The notes under the pieces: generated by a model | Databases searched by the model: none | The model's input: the letters and a program-made list of their open reading frames with translations, nothing else | What the model was told of the DNA's origin: nothing | Made by a program: the position numbers and the translations under genes | Origin: UBA3210 sp048359995 | GTDB lineage: Bacteria; Bacillota_I; Bacilli_A; RFN20; CAG-449 | Direction: 5' to 3' | Assembly: GCA_048359995.1 (NCBI GenBank) | Contig: DBGCPK010000007.1 | Span: 1-44,476 of the forward strand | Length of the DNA: 44,476 nucleotides | In this document: piece after piece, positions 23,717 to 31,401 of the stretch | Numbering within the stretch: position 1 is the first letter of the stretch | Layout: each line of letters opens with the position of its first letter

Positions 23717-26344
23717 ATGAAAAAGAAATTTTTGTTTTTGTCGGTGATGGGGTTATCCCTGAGCCTTCTGGGAGGGTGCGGGAATTCGTCGTCGAAATCC
23801 TCGCTTTCTTCGTCAGACAATTGTACGAATTCGGGACCGGTTTATCGCGTTTACTTTTATTCCAACGGCGGTTCGGCGGTCGATACCGAAGAAGTAGCCG
23901 CCGGATCGGCGGTGCAAAAACCATTGGATCCGGTGCTTTCGGGAAAGACGTTCGAAGGCTGGTATACGACCAGTACCTTGACGGGAACGCCTTACGATTT
24001 TTCGCTACCCGTCAACGCGAATCTGGTTCTCTACGCCAAATGGGGCAGCATCTCTTCGGAGGAAATCGAAAAGTACGAACAGGAATGGATGGATAAATCC
24101 CAAGAGAATCACCTGTACATTCACTATCTTCGATTCAACAACACGCCGGAGGAATACGAGGATTGGGATATCTGGTCTTGGCCTTACAGCGGAGATGGAA
24201 CTAACTTCGATTTCGTCAAAGAAGGCGGACAGATCGTCGTCGACGATTTAGGCGGCGCTTATGTCGATATCGACCTGACAAAAACCTATTCGCCGGCCGG
24301 CTGGCTTAACGGCGACTATGTCGACGGGCTCACGATGTCTTATATGACCAACGGGGAACTGGTTTCCAAGGTCGGATTTCAGATCGTTCTGAAAGAAACC
24401 CGAAGCAATTCGGATTCGTATTGGAAAAACGACGGCGACGACAATTATATCACGTTGAGCGAAAGCCTCTGGAACAACGGATCGTACCACGTCTTCTGCG
24501 TGCAGAACAACGTGCCGAATTTCACGGCGCACTATTCTTCCGAACAGTCGGAAAATCCTTACGAACACGATGACGGAAACAACGTTTCGCAATCGAATGT
24601 CGATTCCTCCGCTTCCGGATACAGAGTCAGCGCCTCTTCTTCCGACTTCCGAAATAACGCGGGAATCGGTTATCAGGCGATGGTCGCTTCGTTTGCCGAC
24701 TCGGACGGAGACGGAATGGGCGATATATACGGAATCACCAAGAAATTGGATTATTTGAAAAACACTTTGCATATCAATACGCTTTGGCTGACGCCGATTC
24801 AACTTTCCGACTCGTACCATGGTTATGATATCATCGATTATAAAGTCGTCGATCCGAAATTCGGAAGCAAGGTTTCGCCGAATACGATCGACGGTCAGCC
24901 GGACGAGGAAAGCGCGATGAAAGATTACGAAGATCTGCTTCGCGAAGCGAAGGAAAGAGATATCCGCGTGGTGATGGATCTCGTCATCAATCACACTTCG
25001 AAGAAAAACGTCTGGTTCATGAAATCGAGCCTGTTAGATCCGGATTATCGTTCGTTCTATCAATGGAAACGGACTTCGGAAGTCGGCGAAAACAAGAACT
25101 GGCATCAGTATTCGACCACGCCGTATTCCTATTACGGAAAGTTCGCTTCGAGTATGCCGGAACTGAATTACGACTATCAGGGAACCAGAGACGCGATGGT
25201 CGACGTCGCCGAATTCTGGTTGGATAAAGGCGTTTCCGGTTTCCGTATCGACGCGGTAAAACACATCTACATGTCGGATGAAGTAACGAAATCTTCCGGG
25301 GATGTCATCGTGGACGACTACGACAGCGCAACTTCGACCGATTACTCCTCCAACCTGACAAAGAATATGAATTTCTTCCGCGAATTCAATGCGAGAATCA
25401 AGGCGAAGAATCCGAATGCGATGATCGTCGGAGAAAATTTCGACGGAAATGCGGTCAACAACGTCGCTCCGTATTACGAAGGTCTCGATTCGCTGTTCGA
25501 TTTCTATATGTACTATAAACTCTCGAATATCGCGATGACGGACAGCAAGATGGCTCAGGCCAACATCATCTCCACGGGAGGCCAAAATTCCGGAAAATGG
25601 AATTTCCCTGGCGTTTATGCGGAGTACAATTCCTATCGCAATAACGACGCGATAGAGTCGGTCTTCACTTCGAATCACGACGTATCCAGAGTGATGAATA
25701 TGATGACGGGGACGGCAGTAAATGCCGACGATCAATCCGCGGGTACCGTAACCTCTCAGAATAGCGCCGTCGCTCAGGCAAGAGCCAAGTGCTATGCGAC
25801 GGTTATGACGATGTTGCCGGGAATCACTTGGATCTATTACGGAGACGAACTGGGAATGTCCAGCAACTTCGCAAGCGGAGAGACGAAAACCTCTCCTCAC
25901 GTCGATCGATGGTATCGTCAACCGTATAAATTCGGGAACGAAACTTCGGGAACGGCGGATGCCGACGGCGTTTATCAAACCGGATTCAACTTCACCGGTG
26001 GCGCAGGATTCTCGATCGGTTACGACGATTACAATCAGTCGGTATTGCAGAGCGCCGAAGATCAGTTGAAGGACAGCACTTCGATGCTTTCGTATTACAG
26101 TCAGTTGACAGCGCTGAAATCTTCTTCGCCAACGCTGATTTCCGGTACATATCAAGGCATAAGCGCCTCCAATTCGATCTTCGCATTTTCGAGAACTTCG
26201 GGAAGCGAAACGTACTATGTTTACGTCAACTTCTCATCTTCCGCGACCAGCGTTACTCTTCCTTCGGGCACGCAGGTAATCAAAACGGGCAGCGTCTCTT
26301 CTTCGAGTTTAGGCGCTCATTCCGCAGTGGTCATCAAAGGCTGA
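23717..26344 (+). CDS. GH13 alpha-amylase lipoprotein with CBM41-like module
   Basis: 875 residues from ATG 23717 (AGGAGG upstream). Lipobox LLGGC, Ser-rich linker, an InlB-type repeat (YRVYFYSNGGSAVD, KTFEGWYTTSTLTG, LVLYAKWG), then about 140 residues resembling a pullulanase-type CBM41 module (LYIHYLRFNN, EDWDIWSWPYSGDG). The GH13 barrel starts near residue 310. Catalytic residues: nucleophile Asp512 (GFRIDAVKH), acid/base Glu573 (IVGENFDGN) and Asp655 (TSNHDVSR). A C-terminal beta domain closes it. Cell-anchored alpha-glucan hydrolase, probably amylase or neopullulanase-like, that feeds on starch and is repressed by good sugars through the cre box. Confidence 0.93.
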   Translation: MKKKFLFLSVMGLSLSLLGGCGNSSSKSSLSSSDNCTNSGPVYRVYFYSNGGSAVDTEEVAAGSAVQKPLDPVLSGKTFEGWYTTSTLTGTPYDFSLPVNANLVLYAKWGSISSEEIEKYEQEWMDKSQENHLYIHYLRFNNTPEEYEDWDIWSWPYSGDGTNFDFVKEGGQIVVDDLGGAYVDIDLTKTYSPAGWLNGDYVDGLTMSYMTNGELVSKVGFQIVLKETRSNSDSYWKNDGDDNYITLSESLWNNGSYHVFCVQNNVPNFTAHYSSEQSENPYEHDDGNNVSQSNVDSSASGYRVSASSSDFRNNAGIGYQAMVASFADSDGDGMGDIYGITKKLDYLKNTLHINTLWLTPIQLSDSYHGYDIIDYKVVDPKFGSKVSPNTIDGQPDEESAMKDYEDLLREAKERDIRVVMDLVINHTSKKNVWFMKSSLLDPDYRSFYQWKRTSEVGENKNWHQYSTTPYSYYGKFASSMPELNYDYQGTRDAMVDVAEFWLDKGVSGFRIDAVKHIYMSDEVTKSSGDVIVDDYDSATSTDYSSNLTKNMNFFREFNARIKAKNPNAMIVGENFDGNAVNNVAPYYEGLDSLFDFYMYYKLSNIAMTDSKMAQANIISTGGQNSGKWNFPGVYAEYNSYRNNDAIESVFTSNHDVSRVMNMMTGTAVNADDQSAGTVTSQNSAVAQARAKCYATVMTMLPGITWIYYGDELGMSSNFASGETKTSPHVDRWYRQPYKFGNETSGTADADGVYQTGFNFTGGAGFSIGYDDYNQSVLQSAEDQLKDSTSMLSYYSQLTALKSSSPTLISGTYQGISASNSIFAFSRTSGSETYYVYVNFSSSATSVTLPSGTQVIKTGSVSSSSLGAHSAVVIKG

Positions 26345-26351
26345 ATATCGG

Positions 26352-26382
26352 AACCGGTTCTTAAACAGAACCGGTTTTTTTG
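26352..26382 (+). terminator. intrinsic terminator of the starch operon
   Basis: A perfect 10-base stem, AACCGGTTCT (26352-26361) with AGAACCGGTT (26367-26376), 5-base loop, and T-run. Confidence 0.95.
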
Positions 26383-26483
26383 CGCTCTCGTTCGGAAAAC
26401 GGGAAAAGCAAGAGATCGGAAGAATGGTTTTTATGGAATTTCCCCGCATTCTTTTTTATAATTGAAGAGGAGAGGAGGAAGCG

Positions 26484-27470
26484 ATGATTTATCTTGTTTA
26501 CGGAGAGCAATTTCCGTTGGTGAAAAAAAGAGTTCAAAAACTGATCCGTTCGATTTTGCCAGACGGCGAGGACGAGTTCAATTCCGTTCGCTTGAATGCC
26601 AAGGAAGTGACCGTTCAAGATATCGTTTACGAGTGCAGTTTGCTTCCATTCGGCGACCGAAAAGTCGTTCGGGTAGACAACCCGTATTTTTTAGGCAGCA
26701 TCAAAGAGAGAATTCCGATCGAGAAGGATCAGAATTACGATCAATTGCTCGGTTATATCGGAAACTCCAATGCCGTCGTCGATTTGATTTTCGTCTTGGA
26801 AAGCAAGACAGTTAATAAAAAGAGTGAGATTTACAAAGCGATAGAAAAGCGAGGGAAGATTCTCTTCGAAGAAGGGCTTTCTCCCGAAGTTTTGGCTCAA
26901 ACGGGGAAGGTGTACTTTCAAAAAAAGGGAGTGAATATCACCCAAGAAGCATTGGAACTTCTCCTCGAACGAGTCGGAAACAATGTCACCGGATTTATAC
27001 AGGAAGCGGAAAAACTTGCTTTATACAAAAAGGAAATCGACGTCGATGACGTTCACGTAATGGTAAATATTCCTTTGGAACAAAATGCGTTTCTTCTTTG
27101 CGATGCTTTGATCGGGAATCGGATCGGAAAAGCGATTTCCGTTTTTCGGGATTTGGTGGCTTTGAAAGAGGAACCCGTCCGCTTGATCGCCCTTTTGGCG
27201 AGCCAGTTCCGCCTGCATACCTGCGTTGCCTATTTGTATACGATGGAAAAGCGGGGTCAAGATGAAATCGCTTCTCGATTGAATATACACCCTTATCGGG
27301 TTAAAATGATGTGCCGGAATCTCGTACGTATTACCTATGCGCAGTTGATCGAGGCGACGGAGAGATTGTATCTTCTGGATCAGAAAATCAAAGCGATGGA
27401 AGTCAATGCGGTGACGGGATTGGAATTGTTTTTGACGCGTTTTCCTACGATCAGGGGGAATCGGATATGA
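26484..27470 (+). CDS. holA: DNA polymerase III delta subunit
   Basis: 328 residues, usual length. N-terminal MIYLVYGEQFPLVKKRVQKL is the typical opening of HolA. The AAA+-like core follows (LLPFGDRKVVRVDNPYFL and VVDLIFVLESKTVNKKSEIY), then a helical C-terminal domain (LIALLASQFRLHTC, MEVNAVTGLELFLTRFP). HolA opens the beta clamp in the clamp-loader. GGAGAGGAGG precedes the ATG; a TATAAT at 26457 may be the -10. Its stop overlaps truB by 4 bases. Confidence 0.93.
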   Translation: MIYLVYGEQFPLVKKRVQKLIRSILPDGEDEFNSVRLNAKEVTVQDIVYECSLLPFGDRKVVRVDNPYFLGSIKERIPIEKDQNYDQLLGYIGNSNAVVDLIFVLESKTVNKKSEIYKAIEKRGKILFEEGLSPEVLAQTGKVYFQKKGVNITQEALELLLERVGNNVTGFIQEAEKLALYKKEIDVDDVHVMVNIPLEQNAFLLCDALIGNRIGKAISVFRDLVALKEEPVRLIALLASQFRLHTCVAYLYTMEKRGQDEIASRLNIHPYRVKMMCRNLVRITYAQLIEATERLYLLDQKIKAMEVNAVTGLELFLTRFPTIRGNRI

Positions 27471-28318
27471 AAGACGGGATACTTTTGGTAAATAAGCCGG
27501 TCGGAATGACATCGCGAGAAGTGGTGAATATTCTGATGAAAAGGTTGAATACGCGGAAAATGGGGCATACGGGCACGCTTGATCCTTTTGCCGACGGCTT
27601 ACTGATCGTAACGATCAACAAAGGCACTAAGATTTCTTCGTTTATCGAAAATTTCGACAAATCCTATCTCGCAGAACTGACATTGGGCGTTTCGACGGAT
27701 ACCTTGGATTCCGATGGTCGAATTTTGGAAGAGAAAGAAGTAGATCTTCCTTTGAACGCCGCGCGGATCAAAGAAGTTTTGGAATCTTTTAAAGGGGAGA
27801 TCGAACAGATACCTCCGATGTACTCGGCGATTAAGGTAGGCGGAGAAGAATTGTATAAAAAAGCGCGACGTGGAGAGGAAATCATAAGGAAACCGCGAAA
27901 AGTGTTCATTTCGGACATTCGCCTGATTTCAGTCGACAAAGAGAAGATCGTCTTTTCGGTGGATTGTTCCAAAGGTACTTATATCCGAACATTAGGCGCG
28001 GATATCGCTGAAAGGCTGCATTATCCGGGACATTTGACCTTGCTGACACGTCTGAAAGTCGGCCGCTATTATCTGAAAATGGCGAAATCGCCCGAGGAAA
28101 TTCAGGAAAGCGACATCATTTCCATCGGAGAAGCTTTGGAACATCTTCCGTCTTTTACGGTGACGGGAAAAGACGAATTCAAGGTGAAAAACGGCTGTAA
28201 AATCGTTTTGCCTCTCGAAGCGGAACTTTGCCTGATCCGCGATAGATCTCGGCTTCCTCTTGCTGTCTACCGAAAAGAAAGCGACGGGATTTATTCCTGT
28301 TTACGAGGTCTGATGTGA
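27467..28318 (+). CDS. truB: tRNA pseudouridine-55 synthase
   Basis: 283 residues from ATG 27467 (ATGA overlap with holA). Motifs: GILLVNKPVGMTSREVV, catalytic Asp39 in GHTGTLDPFADGLL, LTLGVSTDTLDSDGRI, PPMYSAIKVGGEELYKKAR, and SKGTYIRTLGADIA. It makes the T-loop pseudouridine 55 of tRNAs. A short PUA-like C-terminus is present. Confidence 0.96.
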   Translation: MKDGILLVNKPVGMTSREVVNILMKRLNTRKMGHTGTLDPFADGLLIVTINKGTKISSFIENFDKSYLAELTLGVSTDTLDSDGRILEEKEVDLPLNAARIKEVLESFKGEIEQIPPMYSAIKVGGEELYKKARRGEEIIRKPRKVFISDIRLISVDKEKIVFSVDCSKGTYIRTLGADIAERLHYPGHLTLLTRLKVGRYYLKMAKSPEEIQESDIISIGEALEHLPSFTVTGKDEFKVKNGCKIVLPLEAELCLIRDRSRLPLAVYRKESDGIYSCLRGLM

Positions 28319-29241
28319 TGAAAACAGTGCAAATCGTCTCACCGAAAGAAATCCCTTATTGCCGGAATTTGACTTTGTGTCTGGGCTTTTTCGATGCGTT
28401 GCATTCCGGTCATCGAAAATTGATCGAAAGAGGAAGGCGTTTTTCTTCGCCGTTGGGTGTGCTGACATTTTCGGAAAACCCCTTAAAATTGCTGAAAGGC
28501 GAAGATTGTTCGGTAATTTCTTCCCTGGAAATGAAAAAGGAAATTTTAAGCGACGAAGGCGTGGATTTCCTTTTCATACTGAATTTGTCTTGGGATATTC
28601 TCAATTTGAATAATGAGGCCTTTATCGAAGAAATTCTTCTTCCGTTAGGAGTCAAAAACATCGTCTGCGGTTTCGATTATTCGTTCGGAAAAGGCGGAAA
28701 AGGAAAGCCGAAGGATCTCATCGATTCGGGAAAATTTCACGTTGAAGTGGTAGACGAAGTGAAGAACGAACGAAATGAAAAGATTTCTTCTTCGATGATC
28801 CGCTCATTGATCCGTTCGGGAAAAACGGAAGAGGCGGCTATCTATCTTTGCCGCCCCTATCAAATCAGAGGAACTGTTTCTTCCGGATTTCACGTCGGAC
28901 GGACGATTTCCTACAAGACGGCAAATATCGAGATGTCGGATCGTTTCGAATTGCCGTGCAACGGGGTTTACGCTACGGAAATCGAAATCGAAAGCAAACG
29001 CTATCGTTCGATGACGAATATCGGATATCACCCGACGGTGAATGCGCTACGGAAACCGGGAATCGAAACGAATATTTTCGATTTTGACGAGAATATTTAC
29101 GGGAAGAAAGTGAAGTTGTTTTTTTACCGCAAAATTCGGGACGAGAAAAAATTCGACAGTTTGGAAGATTTGAAGAATCAACTTGAAAGCGACGAAATTC
29201 ACACGCGCGAATACTTTTTACAGGAAAAACGGAATGATTGA
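28318..29241 (+). CDS. ribF: bifunctional riboflavin kinase/FAD synthetase
   Basis: 307 residues from ATG 28318 (GAGG upstream; GTG 28315 is the alternative). The N-terminal FAD synthetase has the nucleotide site GFFDALHSGHRKLI and SSSMIRSLI. The C-terminal riboflavin kinase has RPYQIRGTVSSGFHVGR, GVYATEIEI and NIGYHPTVN. Two family-conserved spots look altered: the usual GFPTAN phosphate-binding motif reads SYKTAN, with Lys in place of Pro, and the usual ETHIFDF reads ETNIFDF. The Thr and Asn that bind ATP/Mg are kept, so activity is likely. It makes FMN and FAD. Coupled to truB. Confidence 0.93.
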   Translation: MKTVQIVSPKEIPYCRNLTLCLGFFDALHSGHRKLIERGRRFSSPLGVLTFSENPLKLLKGEDCSVISSLEMKKEILSDEGVDFLFILNLSWDILNLNNEAFIEEILLPLGVKNIVCGFDYSFGKGGKGKPKDLIDSGKFHVEVVDEVKNERNEKISSSMIRSLIRSGKTEEAAIYLCRPYQIRGTVSSGFHVGRTISYKTANIEMSDRFELPCNGVYATEIEIESKRYRSMTNIGYHPTVNALRKPGIETNIFDFDENIYGKKVKLFFYRKIRDEKKFDSLEDLKNQLESDEIHTREYFLQEKRND

Positions 29242-29312
29242 AGAAGTTATGAGCAAAAGCGCGGTTCAAAAAGAAAAGATATCGGCGTATCCGTTTAGTT
29301 CTCAAATTTTTC

Positions 29313-29341
29313 TTGAAGCGGAAAGAATTTGATGATATAGT
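29313..29341 (+). promoter_or_regulatory. rpsO promoter
   Basis: -35 TTGAAG (29313-29318), exact 17-base spacer, -10 TATAGT (29336-29341), 80 bases before the rpsO start. Confidence 0.75.
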
Positions 29342-29359
29342 ATTAGAGCGACTTATTCT

Positions 29360-29388
29360 TGGCTCAGCGATTCTCCGACGCTCGGCTA
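29360..29388 (+). ncRNA. rpsO leader hairpin (candidate S15 autoregulatory site)
   Basis: UGGCUCAGCG (29360-29369) pairs with CGCUCGGCUA (29379-29388): 9 of 10 positions including a G-U next to G-C, with one C-C mismatch and a 9-base loop. S15 is known to bind a G-U/G-C motif in 16S rRNA and to control its own mRNA in several bacteria. The placement between promoter and RBS fits such control. No full three-way junction was found. Confidence 0.45.
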
Positions 29389-29422
29389 GGGAAAAGTTAA
29401 GATTTTTACAGGAGGAAAGAAA

Positions 29423-29692
29423 ATGGCACTGACCAAAGAAAAGAAAGCCGAAATCATCGCAAAGTTCGGCGTCAACGACAAGGACACCGGATCGACCAAA
29501 GTGCAGATCGCTTTGTTGACTCAGCAGATCAACGATTTGACCGAGCACTTGAAAGCCAACAAGCACGACAACTCTTCCCGAAGAGGATTATTCGTCTTAG
29601 TCGGTAAGAGAAGAGGACTGTTGGACTATCTGGCGCGCAACGACTACGATGCTTACGCCGCTTTGATCAAAGAGTTAGGTATTCGTAAATAG
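29423..29692 (+). CDS. rpsO: 30S ribosomal protein S15
   Basis: 89 residues, the exact family length. Typical sequence: ALTKEKKAEIIAKF, DTGSTKVQIALLTQQINDL, HLKANKHDNSSRRGLFVLV and KRRGLLDYLARND. Binds 16S rRNA early in 30S assembly. AGGAGG precedes the ATG. It follows ribF and has its own promoter. Downstream, AGATTAC/GTAATCT forms a hairpin (29710-29728) without a T-run, so readthrough into the tRNA gene is possible. Confidence 0.98.
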   Translation: MALTKEKKAEIIAKFGVNDKDTGSTKVQIALLTQQINDLTEHLKANKHDNSSRRGLFVLVGKRRGLLDYLARNDYDAYAALIKELGIRK

Positions 29693-29734
29693 CCCTCTTT
29701 GGAGGAAGAGATTACATTGCGTAATCTTCTACTT

Positions 29735-29808
29735 GCAAGCATAGTTTAGTGGTAGAACTTCAGCTTCCCAAGCTGACTGTGCGAGTTCGATTCTCGTTGC
29801 TTGCTCCA
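29735..29808 (+). tRNA. tRNA-Gly (anticodon CCC)
   Basis: 74 bases including encoded CCA. Acceptor stem GCAAGCA/TGCTTGC, D arm with GTTTAGTGGTAGAAC, anticodon stem TCAGC/GCTGA with loop TTCCCAA (anticodon CCC), T arm with GTTCGATTC, discriminator T. It marks the junction between the core zone and the AT-rich accessory zone. Confidence 0.95.
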
Positions 29809-29819
29809 TAAGTAAACAT

Positions 29820-29861
29820 AGGTATTGATACACTGAAAAAAGTGCCATCAATGCCTTTTTT
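29820..29861 (+). terminator. covarying hairpin element, copy A (after tRNA-Gly)
   Basis: GGTATTGAT (29821-29829) pairs with ATCAATGCC (29847-29855), with an inner CACT/AGTG stem, then TTTTTT. It acts as a plausible terminator of the tRNA transcript. Related elements occur at 35011 and 36041, and similarity to the 35011 copy continues about 35 bases past the T-run. Confidence 0.7.
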
Positions 29862-29986
29862 CATGCCCAAAATGGACGAAAATAGCAATATTTGGCTTAA
29901 ATTTTGGCAATGTTGGCTCACATTTGCTCTTTTGAGTACATCTTCAATAGAATATTTAGGATTAAACGTAGCCAAAATGAGGCGGT

Positions 29987-30058
29987 AATTTAACGATTAC
30001 TAGGACAATTTAACGATTAGGGGGATAAAATAACGATTACCCCATAATTTAACGATTA
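29987..30058. repeat. iteron array, four AATTTAACGATTA-type units, 20-bp period
   Basis: Units start at 29987, 30007, 30027 (AAAATAACGATTA) and 30046, spacing 20, 20 and 19. The whole 13-base unit is kept while spacers differ, which points to binding sites on one face of the helix. Two more copies at the same spacing lie at 36214-36246. They resemble the repeated transposase-binding sites at the ends of some insertion sequences (such as IS21 relatives) or plasmid iterons. No transposase or replication gene is adjacent. Confidence 0.85.
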
Positions 30059-30078
30059 TTAAAATGTACCCTGAAAAC

Positions 30079-30146
30079 TGGACAAACAAATCGTGTAAAT
30101 CTCAATGTTTGGACATTCAAATTGTGAGAAGCCCCAATATTGGACA
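30079..30146. repeat. TGGACA repeats with 31-bp period
   Basis: TGGACA starts at 30079, 30110 and 30141, exactly 31 bases apart. The first two repeat units also share CAAAT-GTG and CAAT within their spacers. This second array lies directly beside the 20-bp iterons. The rest of 29862-30396 contains an extended -10 (TGATATAAT, 30179-30187) and no gene that I can support. Confidence 0.75.
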
Positions 30147-30396
30147 CGTAATAGTTAGCGGTGATAGTGCTTAAAGTTTGATATAATGAAGTAGTAGGGA
30201 GCATTTATTTGCTTTAGTCAATAAATAATACTATGTCTGTTTATAGCAAAAAAACACACTAGTTGTGGTAAAATATTGAAGAAAAAATATAATTTTATTC
30301 AAATTTGCTTGATTAGATTATTTATAATCGTAAATATAAGGTGGTATTACAAATAATGAGCTATTGAATTGTTCTTTAGCAAATAAGGAGAATAAG

Positions 30397-30447
30397 ATGA
30401 AAGAATTTAAAGAAAATTTAGATTTTAAAGATTTAATAAAAAAATGA
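30397..30447 (+). CDS. 16-residue leader ORF, or 5' end of a frameshifted gene
   Basis: ATG 30397 with AAGGAG 6 bases upstream encodes MKEFKENLDFKDLIKK, stop. Its TGA overlaps the ATG of the next ORF, which lacks its own ribosome site, and a run of seven A lies at the junction. It could be a translationally coupled leader peptide. Alternatively it is the true N-terminus of the 159-residue protein, separated by a one-base indel or programmed slip in the A-run. Confidence 0.5.
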   Translation: MKEFKENLDFKDLIKK

Positions 30448-30923
30448 GAATTACTAAAATTAATTTTGTAAGAGGATTAGGTATAGTTGAAGATAGATTT
30501 GAATTATCTTTTGAGGGGGATAATGGAGAAATCATCATCGAAATCGAAACTAATTTTAGGATAAGAAATCAAAGCGAGGTTTTTTTGAGTTTTAACGATT
30601 TGTATTTAGATAGCAATCGAAAAGAAATGAGTGTAAAAAAATATAGAAGTCAAACAAATATAGAAAAAACATATTTACATAAGCAATTAGAATTTATTAA
30701 TAAAATATTAGTAAATGCAAAACCAAAAAGTGTTACTTCCAAATCATATGGTGATTTATATATTTCTTTTTATAGAAAAGGAATTGTACTAGAAATACTA
30801 AATGATACACATTTAGAAAATGCTTGTTTATATAGAACAATTTGTAAGAGTAATAAAGTTAATTATGCTTATGAATGTTGTGTTCAAAACAACAAACACG
30901 TGTTTAATGATCTAAATTTTTAA
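30444..30923 (+). CDS. hypothetical protein, 159 residues
   Basis: Starts MRITKINFVRGLGIVEDRF; a compact alpha/beta protein with no signal peptide or membrane helix. The beginning and the beta-rich first half (EGDNGEIIIEIETNFRI) are globular. There are several Cys in the last 30 residues. No family recognised. It depends on the upstream 16-codon ORF for ribosome entry. AT-rich, like its surroundings. It stands alone between repeat arrays and a terminator at 31024, which suggests cargo of the island. Confidence 0.6.
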   Translation: MRITKINFVRGLGIVEDRFELSFEGDNGEIIIEIETNFRIRNQSEVFLSFNDLYLDSNRKEMSVKKYRSQTNIEKTYLHKQLEFINKILVNAKPKSVTSKSYGDLYISFYRKGIVLEILNDTHLENACLYRTICKSNKVNYAYECCVQNNKHVFNDLNF

Positions 30924-31023
30924 AATACTTCTTTTAATTTTAAAACAATTTAATGAGTAAGAATTAAATAATAAATAATTATTAAATGGACTTTTTGACA
31001 AAACTTATTCATTTTATAATTTG

Positions 31024-31060
31024 GCGAATCTACTTAATTGTGGATTCGCTTTTCTTTTTT
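31024..31060 (+). terminator. intrinsic terminator
   Basis: GCGAATC (31024-31030) pairs with GATTCGC (31043-31049), followed by TTTTC and a second T-run. Confidence 0.8.
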
Positions 31061-31122
31061 TTGTTAAATTTCTAAAATAATCTCAAATTTATTATTAAAA
31101 ATCTATGATTTTTCCCAAAAAT

Positions 31123-31245
31123 ATGGCTAGTAAGTTTGACAAATTTAGATTTTTAGATTTATGGGAATGCCACAAGCAATTTAAAGGTATCTCAAAACCA
31201 AGAGTAGAAGTCTTTATTGAAGATATTATCCCTGATGGAATATAA
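31123..31245 (+). pseudogene. 40-residue ORF ending in duplicated CHKQFKGISKP tail, copy 1
   Basis: ATG 31123 to TAA 31243-31245. The last 78 bases (31168-31245) match 39229-39306 and encode CHKQFKGISKP, then EVFI and IPDG. There is no clear RBS, and the first part reads like the inside of a larger protein. I take it as the C-terminal remnant of a lost gene, possibly the tail of a polymorphic-toxin-like protein. Confidence 0.4.
31168..31245 (+). repeat. 78-bp direct repeat, copy 1
   Basis: Same length as 39229-39306 and largely identical, ending at the stop codon in both. Different genes follow: a Fic protein here, an AAA ATPase there. Confidence 0.85.
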
Positions 31246-31293
31246 TGCATCTAGACGAAATTTATTGAATACATGGATTATCAAAGTCAATAT

Positions 31294-31387
31294 AGGGAAT
31301 TTTATATAAAAATGTTTAAAAATAAATTCCCTAGTTAGTTGTAATATAGGGAATTTTATGGTATAATAATTACAAATAAAATTCCCT
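31294..31387. promoter_or_regulatory. two inverted repeats around the fic promoter (operator)
   Basis: AGGGAATTTTAT occurs at 31294 and 31348, and its complement arms end TTCCCT at 31332 and 31387, giving two hairpin-like palindromes in tandem. The -10 TATAAT (31362-31367) lies inside the second. RBS AAGGAGG follows at once. This placement is typical of self-repressing toxin or phage genes. Confidence 0.7.
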
Positions 31388-31401
31388 AAGGAGGAATAAC
31401 T

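Noticed and set aside
29760..29975. Minus-strand frame running through tRNA-Gly
   Set aside because: It reads through the antisense of the tRNA and hairpin; such frames are artefacts of tRNA sequence, although its 5' part next to the iterons could be a sliver of a lost element.
29987..30146. CRISPR array
   Set aside because: Repeat units are only 6-13 bases with 7-25 base spacers, and no cas gene is near. Better read as iteron or transposase-binding arrays.
30154..30169. GTTAGCGGTGATAG as a third copy of the ABC-operon operator
   Set aside because: Only one half-site matches; there is no inverted arm.
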